In this document: in pieces, positions 44,476 through 53,345 of the stretch
Position numbering within the stretch: position 1 is the stretch's first letter
Layout of the letters: every line of letters begins with the position of its first letter
Assembly (NCBI GenBank): GCA_020049465.1
Contig: JAIFKS010000027.1
Span: forward strand, 1-60,826
DNA length: 60,826 nucleotides
DNA from: a bacterium
GTDB taxonomy: Bacteria; Krumholzibacteriota; Krumholzibacteriia; LZORAL124-64-63
Direction of reading: 5' to 3'
Program-made: the position numbers and the translations under genes
Notes under the pieces: model-generated
Told to the model about the DNA's origin: nothing
What the model saw: the letters and a program-made list of their open reading frames with translations, nothing else
The model's database searches: none

Positions 44476-44635
44476 CTGCGGATCCTCCAGGAAGGGCCGC
44501 CAGATCCAGGAAACTTCAGTTTGCTCGAGCCTGCCAATGATCGCGGATTCAGGCCATGGACTGGCCACTTTCGCCGGGTCAACCGATCATGACTTCAGTG
44601 AGCCGATCGTTTCACGACCGGGAGGAGTCCACGAA

Positions 44636-45058
44636 ATGAACCGGAAAAGCGCCTTCGCCACTGCCTTGACCGTGTTGACCTTCTTGACCGTGTTGCCCTT
44701 GTTGCTCGGGGTTAGCGCTTGTTCCGACGATCCTCTGGCCCCGTTCCAGCCGGAGATCAGCAATGTCGCCGACAACTTCGCACTGCAGGCGACCGGCGTC
44801 ACCCGTCGCACGACCACACTGGACTACACCTGGTCCAACAGCGGAGCGCAGGCGACCGTGAACCACTCGACGACCACCACTGCCGGCTCGGCCCGGCTCG
44901 TCATTCGTGATGGTGCCAACACGCTGGTCTACGACGAGACGCTGGTGCCGAGCCTGAATGAACCGACCCTGACCGGCGCTTCGGGCAACTGGAAGATCCA
45001 GCTGGTTCTCGCCGACTACAGCGGAACCTTGAATTTCCGTGTGCAGAAGACGCCGTAG
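44636..45058 (+). CDS. Small lipoprotein, unknown function
   Basis: 140 residues. Signal peptide ends in a clear lipobox LLGVSAC (Cys near residue 29). The mature part is about 110 residues of predicted beta-strand (ALQATGVTRRTTTLDYTWSNSG... LRFRV-type end), like a single immunoglobulin-like or CARDB-like domain. Strong ribosome site GGGAGGAG. Convergent with the following gene, seven bases apart. No WG-K-FR tail. Role unknown. Confidence 0.75.
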   Translation: MNRKSAFATALTVLTFLTVLPLLLGVSACSDDPLAPFQPEISNVADNFALQATGVTRRTTTLDYTWSNSGAQATVNHSTTTTAGSARLVIRDGANTLVYDETLVPSLNEPTLTGASGNWKIQLVLADYSGTLNFRVQKTP

Positions 45059-45064
45059 CCTTCC

Positions 45065-45682
45065 CTAGCGGAACAGGCTCTTGACGGCCCCGAAGCTGGA
45101 CGTTTCCACCGGCGTGCCCAAGCACTCGTTGATGACGGCGACCGGTCCGATGGGCGGGTCCCACTGCGAATTCACGTCCACGAGTCGCAGGCCGTATCCT
45201 TCGCCGCCTTCGACCACCGGGTAGCCGCCGGGCAACGAGGCGAAGCGGATCGGCCCGAGGAAGAAAGTGACGACCGTACCGGGCGAGGCCATCTCCATCA
45301 TCTGCCAATGGACCAGCGTGATGACCGGAGCGGCAACCCGCGGCTGGACCAGCCCGCACATGTAGTAGCCGTTGAACGGATCGCTGCTGTCGCCGATGTC
45401 GATGGAAGGTCCGCCGGGTATATCCGCCGAGACGCGCAGGAGCGATGGGGACGGCGTCAGCGTATAGCTGAACTCGAACCCCAGCACGGGACCTTCGACA
45501 TCGATCAACGAGAAATAGACATCGAACGGAACCAGCGGGACGCGGACACCGACTTCACAATCGTTGACTCCGTAGCCGTAGTCGAAGAAGAAGACACCCA
45601 GGGCCTCGCCGTGGACGGCGGACGGCGCCAGTGATCCCGTCACCAGAAGCAGCAGACACGCGAGCCCCGTCCATTTCGCCAT
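45065..45682 (-). CDS. Exported protein with WG-K-FR-type tail, unknown function
   Basis: 205 residues. Signal peptide 1-26 (WTGLACLLLLVTGSLAPSAVHG). The mature part is beta-rich with scattered Cys (NDCEVGVRVP, YYMCGLVQPR, NECLGT) and no recognised domain. It ends PVETSSFGAVKSLFR, the Phe variant of the shared tail, and VETSSFG parallels VETTGWG of the beta-helix protein. ATG 45682 follows GGAAGG by seven bases. Confidence 0.75.
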   Translation of the reverse strand: MAKWTGLACLLLLVTGSLAPSAVHGEALGVFFFDYGYGVNDCEVGVRVPLVPFDVYFSLIDVEGPVLGFEFSYTLTPSPSLLRVSADIPGGPSIDIGDSSDPFNGYYMCGLVQPRVAAPVITLVHWQMMEMASPGTVVTFFLGPIRFASLPGGYPVVEGGEGYGLRLVDVNSQWDPPIGPVAVINECLGTPVETSSFGAVKSLFR

Positions 45683-45897
45683 GAGGCACCTTCCCATACG
45701 GATTCCCCATCGGTCTTGTCGTCGTTGTGTTCGGCCTGACGGAAGCATATCAGACCCGGAGAACCGAGATCGACAATTTTCAATTCCTTCGGACATTGAC
45801 GGGGATCCGCCGGATCGGTTCAATTACAGTGGACGCACCCCGGATCGAGAATGAATGCCGGTGCCGCGACCTCTCTGCCGAAGGGACTATTGGGAAT

Positions 45898-46511
45898 ATG
45901 CTGAATCATCCACCCGACAGGTCCAGGGCCATGGCCGCAGGCTGCTTATGGATCGCTGTCCTGATGTCCGGCTGCTCTGATGAACCGACATCGCCTGACT
46001 CGACGCCGCCGCCGGCCATCGGCAACCTTTCGGTCTTCGGCGTGGCGGCGGGTCGGTGACGCTGGTTTGGCTGTCTCCAGTGGTGCTGGCCCAATATGAG
46101 CATCTTGAATATGACGTGCGCTATTCCGCGAGCGAAACACCCACGACCGACAACTGGTCGGAACTTGTGAGCTTCGGCTTCACCAGCGTCAACTCGCTGG
46201 AGGTGCGGTGTCGAGTCGAAGGAGTGCCCTCGGACTCTGATCTCTATTTCGCGGTCCGGTCGCGGCGCGATCAAGGCGAGTGGTCCGCGTTGTCGAACAT
46301 CGACAGCGTCAGAACCGCGAAGCTGTTGATGGCTGACAGTGTCCTGCTGCGACGCTTTGCCATCTCGCCGAACGGAAGATCACGCTGTCTGGTCGGTCGC
46401 CGTCCCGGATTGAGGTCATCGCGGTTCAGCGCCCGACCACCTGCCCGCAATGACGGGGCAGCATCAACAGCGCGTCGTCGAATTCGACGACCGCCACGCC
46501 GCCGCTCGTGA
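45898..46511 (+). pseudogene. Frameshifted fibronectin-III-like lipoprotein
   Basis: Frame 1 from ATG 45898 encodes a lipoprotein start (lipobox LMSGC, then SDEPTSPDSTPPPAIGNLSVFGVAAG) and stops at 46059. The next frame, entered near GGCGGCGGG at 46047-46055, continues SVTLVWLSP...YDVRYSASETPTTDNW...YFAVRSRRDQGEWSALSNID, which completes one fibronectin-III-like domain. One base gained or lost explains the break. The second frame runs on to 46511, into the tail of the convergent LVIVD gene. Decay or assembly error cannot be separated here. Confidence 0.65.
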
Positions 46512-48357
46512 CCGCGACGCTCTGGGCCCTGTTCGGGGTGTCCAGGCCGCCGAGCCCGCGCGGCGCAGCCGGGTTGCTGATGTCCACCACCTGCAGGCCC
46601 GTCTCGAGGTCGGCCACGTAGGCGCAATCGCCCGCCAGGGCGACACCGACGGCGAAGCCCGGCAGGACCAGCGAGCCCACGACCGCCGGGGCTTCCGGCG
46701 ACGCGATGCTGACGATCTGCAGGCCCCCCTCACCGTCGGCCACATAGGCATAGCCGCCGCGCAGCACCACATCGTACGCCGCGTAGGGAAGGTCCGCGGT
46801 GGCCGCGATCCGGGGCGCGGTCGGCGTTGCGATGTCGACCACCAGAAGGTTCGCATCGGCCACGTAGGCGTACGTTCCGTCGATCGCGACGGCGTACGAG
46901 TAGGACCCGGTCTCCACGTGCCCGATGATCGCCGGCGACGCCGGCACGGTGATGTCCACGACCTGCACGCCCCGCCGTCCGTCGGCGACCACGACCAGGT
47001 TCCCCTGGACCGCGAGACCCAGAGCGTAGCCGGGCGTGCCCACGCTGCCCACGACGACCGGTTCCCCTGGATTGCCGACATCCACCAGGCACAGGCCCAG
47101 CAGATCGTTGACCCCGAACTGCTCCACCACGACACAGGCCAGCGACCCCCGCACGGCGACGGCGACGGCCGTTCCCGCCAGCACCAGGCCGCCCAGGCCC
47201 AGGGGCTGCGTCGCGTCGGTCAGGTCGAACGTCTGCAATCCCTGATCGCCGGCCGCCACGAAGCCGATGTCGCCGACCGTGACGACATCGGCGGCGCCGG
47301 CGACGTCGGCGCGGCCCAACACCGCCGGAGGGTCGGAAAGTCGGAGGTCCACGGCCTGCAACCCCGACTCGTGGTTCACGGCGAAGGCCAGGCCACCTGC
47401 GGCCGCCACGGCGCGTGTCTCGTCCCTGGCATCGCATCGCGTCACGATGGCGGGCGCCGCGGGAACGCCGAGGTCAACGATGACGAGCCCCTCGTCCCCC
47501 GCGGCGACACAGGCGCGCGTGCCGGTCAGCGCAATCGCTTCCCCGAGCGCAGGCAGGGCCAGTTCGCCGACAACCACCGGCGCTGCCGGCGTCGAGACAT
47601 CCACGACCTGGAACCCGGTCCAGAACGTCGTGGCGCAGGCGATCCCGTCGTGCAGAGCGACCGCCTTGACGTCGCCGGCCACCGCAACGCTGCCGACCTC
47701 CGCGGGTTCGGACGGCGTCGAGATGTCCACCAGCACGATCCCGGTACCGCCGCTCAGGCAGACCAGATCGCCCTGCATGGCCAGGGGAACGCCGACAGCC
47801 GACGGCAGCGAACCGACGATGACCGGAGCCGTGGGCTGCGAGACGTCGATCACCTGCAGCCCCATCGGCAGCCAACCACCGACGCAGACCAGAGGGCCGT
47901 CGACGGCGACGGTGACGCCCTCGCCCGGAAGCGCGACACTGCCGACGTGCGCCGGCTGTTCGGGGACGGCCAGGCTCCAGACCTGCAGGTCGGTCGACGT
48001 CACGATGAAGAGATGGGCGCCGTTGGTGGCGATGTCCGCCGCTCCGAAGTAGCCGGCGACGGCGACGTCACCCACGGTCACCAGTTCTCCCGTGGCGGCG
48101 CCGCGGACGACGCGGATGCCGCCGGGATGGGTGGCGTAGATGTAGTCGCCGCTGACGACGGCGCGCTTGGTCGCCGTCGAGGCGGGCAGTTCGACCCCGC
48201 TCACCCAGCGGACATGGGCGGCGTAGTCGATGCAGTCGCCCGGCAGGACGGGGGGATCCGGCACGACCGGATCGTCGTCGCCGCAGGCGGTCACCAGGGC
48301 GGCGACGACCACGGCCATCAGCAGGCATCGTGACCGGCGGAAATGCGGGTGGGACAT
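46426..48357 (-). CDS. LVIVD-repeat surface lipoprotein
   Basis: 643 residues. Lipobox VTAC near residue 25 (ALVTACGDDDP). The rest is about a dozen LVIVD-type beta-propeller repeats of roughly 45 residues, each with a form such as GLQVVDISNPAAPRGLGG followed by a hydrophobic YAYVAD-like strand. Such proteins are anchored in the outer membrane and probably bind ligands or matrix. No enzyme motif. ATG 48357 follows GGAG. Confidence 0.87.
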   Translation of the reverse strand: MSHPHFRRSRCLLMAVVVAALVTACGDDDPVVPDPPVLPGDCIDYAAHVRWVSGVELPASTATKRAVVSGDYIYATHPGGIRVVRGAATGELVTVGDVAVAGYFGAADIATNGAHLFIVTSTDLQVWSLAVPEQPAHVGSVALPGEGVTVAVDGPLVCVGGWLPMGLQVIDVSQPTAPVIVGSLPSAVGVPLAMQGDLVCLSGGTGIVLVDISTPSEPAEVGSVAVAGDVKAVALHDGIACATTFWTGFQVVDVSTPAAPVVVGELALPALGEAIALTGTRACVAAGDEGLVIVDLGVPAAPAIVTRCDARDETRAVAAAGGLAFAVNHESGLQAVDLRLSDPPAVLGRADVAGAADVVTVGDIGFVAAGDQGLQTFDLTDATQPLGLGGLVLAGTAVAVAVRGSLACVVVEQFGVNDLLGLCLVDVGNPGEPVVVGSVGTPGYALGLAVQGNLVVVADGRRGVQVVDITVPASPAIIGHVETGSYSYAVAIDGTYAYVADANLLVVDIATPTAPRIAATADLPYAAYDVVLRGGYAYVADGEGGLQIVSIASPEAPAVVGSLVLPGFAVGVALAGDCAYVADLETGLQVVDISNPAAPRGLGGLDTPNRAQSVAVTSGGVAVVEFDDALLMLPRHCGQVVGR

Positions 48358-48432
48358 GGGATCTCCGGGACTGGTCGTGACTCCGCCATACGGTGACAGC
48401 CAAGCGAGCATAGCACCCGGGTATTGTTCACG

Positions 48433-48759
48433 CTAGAGCTGGTCCCGAACGGCGATGCTCCAGGTGATCCCGGTGTCCGCGAGCCCTCCCTCTTCAGGCG
48501 CGACCTCGCGGCCCGCCAGATGTCCCGGCCCGGCCGCCGTGTACCTGCCGACGGTGAACGCCAGAACCGCGGCCACGGCCACCAGGCCGATGACGAGATA
48601 GCCGGGGACCGTCCGGGACCAGAGCCGCCGGTTCCCCCGCGGCCGCGTGCCGCCCCGCTGCTGGCGTTCGAAGGCGTCGATGACCGCACTCCTGGTCCGG
48701 GCCTTGCCGTCGTGGCGATACTGCCGCAGCTGCGTTTCGATCTGATCACGATCGTCCAT
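48433..48759 (-). CDS. Small single-pass membrane protein, possible anti-sigma factor
   Basis: 108 residues. A basic N-terminal part (1-50) is followed by one transmembrane helix (about 53-73) and a short periplasmic tail. It overlaps the ECF sigma gene by 14 bases, the usual place of an anti-sigma factor. It lacks the HxxxCxxC zinc motif of common anti-sigmas, so the role is inferred from position and topology. AAGGAAGGAAG precedes ATG 48759. Confidence 0.7.
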   Translation of the reverse strand: MDDRDQIETQLRQYRHDGKARTRSAVIDAFERQQRGGTRPRGNRRLWSRTVPGYLVIGLVAVAAVLAFTVGRYTAAGPGHLAGREVAPEEGGLADTGITWSIAVRDQL

Positions 48760-49318
48760 GGGCTTCCTTCCTTTGTCGAATGGCTGACGCGTAGCGTTTG
48801 CGCAGAAGATTCACCGCGCCGTGCATGCGGCTCCGCGCGGTGGCTTCCTGAATGCCGAGGAGCATCGCGATCTCCCCGTACGCCAGATCCGAGCCGACTC
48901 TCAGCGCGACGACTTCCTGCATGGCGGCGGGCAGTTCGGCGGCCAACCGCATCAGCAGAGCCGGAACCTCGGCATCGACCCCCGGGGGTGCCTCGACGTC
49001 GCCGGCCTCTTCGATGCCCACGGACCAAATGGCTTTGTTTCGACTCGCGTGGTTGCGCCCGACATTGAGGGCGATGGTATAGAGCCAGTTGGCGAACGGG
49101 CGCCTGGGCGTGTAGGTGGGCAGCCCCCGGACCACGCGCAGGAAGACATCCTGCACCAGGTCATCCACCAGGTCGCGGTCGGGACCGGCAAACGAGGCCA
49201 GGGCGCGGGCCACGCCGGGCGCATGGCGATCGTAGAGTGCCGTGAAGGCCTCCGTGGATCCGTGCTGCGCGGCCACGACGAGATCGGCGTCCGCGACCTG
49301 CGCCACATCGTCGATCAT
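48746..49318 (-). CDS. ECF-type RNA polymerase sigma factor
   Basis: 190 residues. Region 2 (FTALYDRHAPGVARALASF...DLVQDVFLRVVRGLPTYTPRRPFANWLYTIALN) and region 4 (LAYGEIAMLLGIQEATARSRMHGAVNLLRKRY) are separated by a short linker, the standard ECF layout. ATG 49318 overlaps the stop of the upstream TPR gene as ATGA. The downstream gene overlapping by 14 bases is the likely regulator of its activity. Confidence 0.93.
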   Translation of the reverse strand: MIDDVAQVADADLVVAAQHGSTEAFTALYDRHAPGVARALASFAGPDRDLVDDLVQDVFLRVVRGLPTYTPRRPFANWLYTIALNVGRNHASRNKAIWSVGIEEAGDVEAPPGVDAEVPALLMRLAAELPAAMQEVVALRVGSDLAYGEIAMLLGIQEATARSRMHGAVNLLRKRYASAIRQRKEAHGRS

Positions 49319-50469
49319 CGGCCACGCAGTTCGGCGATGCGGTCCGCGATGGCCGTCAATTCGTGGAACCCGGCAACAGCCGCAGCCCGCTCCAGCAGTC
49401 GTTCGCGCAAACGCGGGGACACCCCGTCCTTCTCCGCGGTCATCAGCATGGCCACGGCATAGTTGCTCATGAAGCGCACCTCGTTGGGGGCCAGCGCCTT
49501 CGGTTCCGTCCAATCGGTGGCCGAGTCGAGCCGGTACTTCTCGAGCATCAGGACGGCGACTTCGTCGGCGCTCATCCCCTTCGACCCAGCCCGCACACAG
49601 AGACCTTCGTTGACGACCTGCGGGACATAGCCGTACCGGTTCCGCTCCACCGACACGGAATAGTACACGGGCGCCTTCTGTTCCTGGATGATCTTCGCGA
49701 GCAGCGCGGCATCCAGATACGTCGGCCCGTTGCCGGCCATGACCAGCTTGTGGTTCGCGATGTCGTAATCGGGCCTGATCCCGGGGAACTTCGCGAAGAC
49801 CGCCGTCGCATAAGCGGGAACGTTGAGCAGCGAGATGTTGAGCACGGCAACGTCCTGCCGCAATCCCAGCCCCGACTGGATCGACAGGACGGCATAGGTG
49901 TCGCTGTCACCGGCGGTGACCAGCACCGCCCCCTGCGGCAGGCCGACCAGCATGTTGTACGCATAGTCCTGCAGCGGGCGCGAGATGACGTGCCGATCGA
50001 AGACCGTCTTGAACGTGGCCTGCGCCTGCGCCAGTTCGCCCAGCTTCAACTGGACCGTGGCCAGCATGGTCAGTCCGAAACCGTCGTCCGGGGCCAGCCG
50101 TCGGCACTCCAGCAGATGGGCGAGCGCGGCCGGTTGATCGTCCTCGATGACCGACAGGAGCTTGCCCAGATACGCCAGCGCCTGCGGACTTTCCGGTTCC
50201 AGCTTCACGGCGCGGCGCGCGGCTTCCAGGGCGGCGTCCCTCTCTCCGCTGTATTCGTAGGCCATCCCCAGATTGACCAGACCGACCGCCGTCTCGCCGT
50301 GGGTTTCCATGTACTGGCGCCATTGTTTGAACAGTTCGACGTACGAAGCCTGGTCCAGTTCGCGAGCGGCTTTCGGCGGCACCGGTTGCGGCTGCGCGAA
50401 GGACGCGGCGGCCGCGCAGGACGCCACGAAGACGAGAATGCAGTGCTTCCAGATCAATCGGGCTTTCAT
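49315..50469 (-). CDS. Exported TPR protein with DUF2723-like C-terminal region
   Basis: 384 residues. Signal peptide 1-25. TPR helices cover about 40-165. The C-terminal part begins GAVLVTAGDSDTYAVLSIQ and LRQDVAVLNISLLN, which resembles the soluble tail found at the end of DUF2723 membrane glycosyltransferase-like proteins (GDxDT...Q, RxDVxVxNxSLLN). Here it occurs without the membrane domain. AGGAGGG precedes ATG. It is co-translated with an ECF sigma factor, so it may act in sensing or be part of the same envelope response. Confidence 0.8.
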   Translation of the reverse strand: MKARLIWKHCILVFVASCAAAASFAQPQPVPPKAARELDQASYVELFKQWRQYMETHGETAVGLVNLGMAYEYSGERDAALEAARRAVKLEPESPQALAYLGKLLSVIEDDQPAALAHLLECRRLAPDDGFGLTMLATVQLKLGELAQAQATFKTVFDRHVISRPLQDYAYNMLVGLPQGAVLVTAGDSDTYAVLSIQSGLGLRQDVAVLNISLLNVPAYATAVFAKFPGIRPDYDIANHKLVMAGNGPTYLDAALLAKIIQEQKAPVYYSVSVERNRYGYVPQVVNEGLCVRAGSKGMSADEVAVLMLEKYRLDSATDWTEPKALAPNEVRFMSNYAVAMLMTAEKDGVSPRLRERLLERAAAVAGFHELTAIADRIAELRGR

Positions 50470-50625
50470 GTATCCCTCCTGTTGGGTTCACCAGACGAAG
50501 AACCCCGAGGATGGGAAAAGCGTTCATGGGGAATTTCCACCGGTGACGGGAAACCGGCGCGGCGGGGCCAGTCAAAGCCCAAGGCCATTGACAAGACCGC
50601 TAAAAGCGCTAATGTGACATATTAA

Positions 50626-50642
50626 GTCGACGATTAGTCGAC
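50626..50642. promoter_or_regulatory. Candidate AbiE operator: repeated GTCGAC
   Basis: GTCGAC occurs at 50626-50631 and 50637-50642, 11 bases apart (one helical turn), each preceded by TTA or TTAA. Each is itself palindromic. The pair lies about 40 bases upstream of the AbiEi-like gene and follows a TTGACA (50589-50594) that may be its -35. AbiEi-type antitoxins autorepress through repeats in this position, so binding is predicted. Confidence 0.5.
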
Positions 50643-50680
50643 ATACATGACATCCAGGGCACATTTGGTCGGGAGCGCCT

Positions 50681-51343
50681 ATGTCCCAGCAGACCCTCAC
50701 GCGCCGGGTCCCTTACGAGGAGTTCGACTACCAGATCCTCCTGACGGCCTTGGGCGGCTACAAGAGCCCCCGCGACCGCATCACCCGACTGCTGCGCCAG
50801 GGCACCATTGTCCGCGTCAAGAAGGGGCTCTACGTCTTCGGCGAGGCCGATCGCCGCGTCCCGGTCCACATGGAGATCCTCGCCAATCTCATCCACGGCC
50901 CCTCCTACGTTTCCCTGGAGTACGCCCTTCAGCATCACGGTCTCATTCCGGAACGTGTCGATGCGGTGACATGCGTGACGATCAACCGTTCCCGGGAGTT
51001 CACGACGCCGCTGGGCCGCTTCACGTACCGGGCAATACCATTGGAGGCATTCAGGGCCGGTGTTGAACGCGTGGAAGTCGAACTGGGCCGGGCCTATCTG
51101 CTGGCGGTGCCCGAAAAGGCACTGGCCGACAAACTGCATGCAGACAAGGCGCCCCTGCGCACCCAGCGCGACGTCCGGGTCTACCTGGAAGACGATCTGA
51201 GGATCGACCCGCTGGCGATCAGGTCCCTGCGGGCCGACCTGCTCCGGGACTATGCCGAACGCTACGGCTCCCGCAAGATCCGTCACCTGGCCGCGGTGGT
51301 GGAGCGCCTGCAGCATCAGGATGGAGGTCGGACCCATGCATGA
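50681..51343 (+). CDS. AbiEi-like antitoxin (type IV toxin-antitoxin)
   Basis: 220 residues. An N-terminal winged helix (about 15-60: ILLTALGGYKSPRDRITRLLRQGTIVRVKKGLYVFG) is followed by the AbiEi C-terminal region (YVSLEYALQHHGLIPE... EKALADKLHAD). In characterised AbiE systems the antitoxin represses the operon and counters the toxin without binding it. ATG 50681 follows GGGAG. The toxin gene starts inside its last codons. Confidence 0.87.
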   Translation: MSQQTLTRRVPYEEFDYQILLTALGGYKSPRDRITRLLRQGTIVRVKKGLYVFGEADRRVPVHMEILANLIHGPSYVSLEYALQHHGLIPERVDAVTCVTINRSREFTTPLGRFTYRAIPLEAFRAGVERVEVELGRAYLLAVPEKALADKLHADKAPLRTQRDVRVYLEDDLRIDPLAIRSLRADLLRDYAERYGSRKIRHLAAVVERLQHQDGGRTHA

Positions 51344-52226
51344 AGCGGTGGCCGCCATGATGGCGCGTTATGCCTGCCGGACTTCTGCCGACTACAACAA
51401 TGCGCTGCGCGAGATCATGCAGGAGATCGTGCTGCTCGGCCTGTGGCGCAGCAAGTTCTTCGAGACGGCGGCATTCTACGGCGGAACATCGCTGCGCATG
51501 CTGCACGGTCTGGATCGCTATTCCGAGGACATGGACTTCTCCCTGCTGACCGCCACGCCCGGGTTCGACCTGGGAGCCTACGGCCGCGCGCTGGAAAAGG
51601 AACTGCTGGCCTTCGGCTTCACGGTCAGCGTCCAGGAGAAGGAAAAGGCGCGCCCGAGCGCCGTGCAGTCGGCGTTCCTGAAAGCCGACACCTATCGCGA
51701 GGTCCTGGTCGTCGCGACCGATGAAGAGATCGCAAAGGCGATTCCCCGGGGCAAGCTGCTGAAGATCCGCCTGGAAGTCGACACGGATCCGCCCGGCGGC
51801 TTCGCGACGGAAGCGCGATTCCTGCTACAACCCATCCCCTTCTCGGTGCGCACCTACACGCCTCCGTGCCTGTTTGCCGGCAAGATGCACGCCGTCCTGT
51901 GCCGGCGGTGGAAATCCCGGGTCAAGGGCCGCGACTGGTATGATTTCGTCTGGTTCGTGTCCAGGGGCATCCCGCTGGATCTGGGCCACCTGACGGCGCG
52001 CATGCGCCAGAGCGGTCACCTGGACGGCGACCGCGTGTTGACCGAAGACATCTTCCGCGAGATGCTGGTGCAAAGGATTCGGGACCTCGACACGACGTCG
52101 GCCCGGCATGATGTCGCGCCTTTCCTCCGGGATGCGGACGCCACGGCGGTATGGTCGCAGGAGTTCTTTCTCGAGATCGGATCGCGGATCCGCCTTGTCG
52201 GTACCGACGCCAGCGCCGCCGGGTAG
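51336..52226 (+). CDS. AbiEii/AbiGii-family nucleotidyltransferase toxin
   Basis: 296 residues. Nucleotidyltransferase motifs G49-GTSLR-54 and R61-YSEDMDF-68, then A-G-K182-M-H and R199-DWYDFVWF, all typical of AbiEii toxins. Such enzymes transfer nucleotides, in studied mycobacterial relatives to tRNA acceptor ends, and stall growth, giving phage defence or plasmid stability. ATG 51336 follows GGAGG and overlaps the antitoxin gene by eight bases. All key residues are intact. Confidence 0.9.
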   Translation: MHEAVAAMMARYACRTSADYNNALREIMQEIVLLGLWRSKFFETAAFYGGTSLRMLHGLDRYSEDMDFSLLTATPGFDLGAYGRALEKELLAFGFTVSVQEKEKARPSAVQSAFLKADTYREVLVVATDEEIAKAIPRGKLLKIRLEVDTDPPGGFATEARFLLQPIPFSVRTYTPPCLFAGKMHAVLCRRWKSRVKGRDWYDFVWFVSRGIPLDLGHLTARMRQSGHLDGDRVLTEDIFREMLVQRIRDLDTTSARHDVAPFLRDADATAVWSQEFFLEIGSRIRLVGTDASAAG

Positions 52227-52262
52227 GATTCCGCTTCATCCCGCGCCAGGAAGGACTCCGCC

Positions 52263-53342
52263 ATGCGCCGATTCTTGACCATCCTCGCCCTGGCCGCCGT
52301 CACCGCCGCCTGGTCGGCACCCGCCGCCGCCGCCGGATTCGCGCCGATGACGACCCACGCCTGGGAAGGCCTGTTCACGGGTTCGCGCCTGTCGGCGATG
52401 GGCGGCGCCGATCTGGCCGGCGACGACGGGCCCGGCGCGTTGCTGGTCAACCCGGCGCCTCTGCTGCGCGGCGACGGCGTCGCCATGGGGCACGATCATG
52501 TCGACTTCCCGTTGGTCGAGTATCCCGGCATCACCGATGTGACCGAAGACCTCGACTACGTGGCCACCACGGTCGGCGTCGAATGGCACGACTGGCGCTT
52601 CAGTGCCTGCCTCAGCGACGAATCCCTGGACAACAGCGTGATCCGCACCGCCTACCAACCCGAAGGCATGGGCACGATCAACCGCCGCTCGCGCATGGCG
52701 CTCGTGGGCCTGGCCCGCCAGCTGGCTGGCAGCACGCGAACCGAACTTGGCCTGCAGTGGACCGTCGGCGTCGCCTACCGCAGCTACTCGACGAAAACCG
52801 CAGTGAGTGAAGGTGACCTGGCGATCGCCTTCGATGACGGCGCGACCACGGGCACCTGGGATGCGGGCACCACGGTGGCCTACCGGTTTGCCGGCGAGAC
52901 AAACCTCGCCAGCCTTGCCGCGGCCATCGTCTGGCAAAATTTGGCGGACGGCAAGTGGTCCATCGACGACCGCGAACTGGATCTGCCCCAGGTGGTCCGT
53001 GCCGGAGTGTCGACGGAACTGACGTTTCTGGCGGGGCAGCGCGAATGGGTCCGGGTGGTCGCGGCGATCGCCCGCTCGGAATACTCGAGCTCGATCTACG
53101 ACCAGGGCTTCAATCATCTGGGAATCGAAGTCACGGTCCTGCGCCTGCTGGCCCTGCGGGCCGGCAGCAACGACCGCTTCTACGGCGGCAGCACCACGTG
53201 GGGCGCGGGCCTGGTGCTCGACCAGCCGCGCGGCCTGCCGCTGGAACTGGCCGTCGACTACGGCGAGATCGCGCGCGACGAATCGTCGTACTCGTTCGCC
53301 GACATCCCCATGTGGAGCGGGCGCGTGCGCTGGGAATTCTAG
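52263..53342 (+). CDS. PorV/PorQ-like outer-membrane beta-barrel protein
   Basis: 359 residues. Signal peptide 1-23, then FTGSRLSAMGGADLAGDDGPGALLVNPAPL, the characteristic first segment of the PorV/UPF0164 group (FadL-related barrels). The remainder is barrel strands ending WSGRVRWEF with a terminal Phe. PorV is a shuttle of the type IX secretion system in Bacteroidota, and relatives occur in other FCB lineages. Whether this one serves secretion is inference. Ribosome site AGGAAGG. It converges on the NTF2-like lipoprotein. Confidence 0.78.
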   Translation: MRRFLTILALAAVTAAWSAPAAAAGFAPMTTHAWEGLFTGSRLSAMGGADLAGDDGPGALLVNPAPLLRGDGVAMGHDHVDFPLVEYPGITDVTEDLDYVATTVGVEWHDWRFSACLSDESLDNSVIRTAYQPEGMGTINRRSRMALVGLARQLAGSTRTELGLQWTVGVAYRSYSTKTAVSEGDLAIAFDDGATTGTWDAGTTVAYRFAGETNLASLAAAIVWQNLADGKWSIDDRELDLPQVVRAGVSTELTFLAGQREWVRVVAAIARSEYSSSIYDQGFNHLGIEVTVLRLLALRAGSNDRFYGGSTTWGAGLVLDQPRGLPLELAVDYGEIARDESSYSFADIPMWSGRVRWEF

Positions 53343-53345
53343 GAT

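Noticed and set aside
46450..48333. Plus-strand 627-codon frame
   Set aside because: It lies opposite the LVIVD lipoprotein, and lacks signal peptide or domains.
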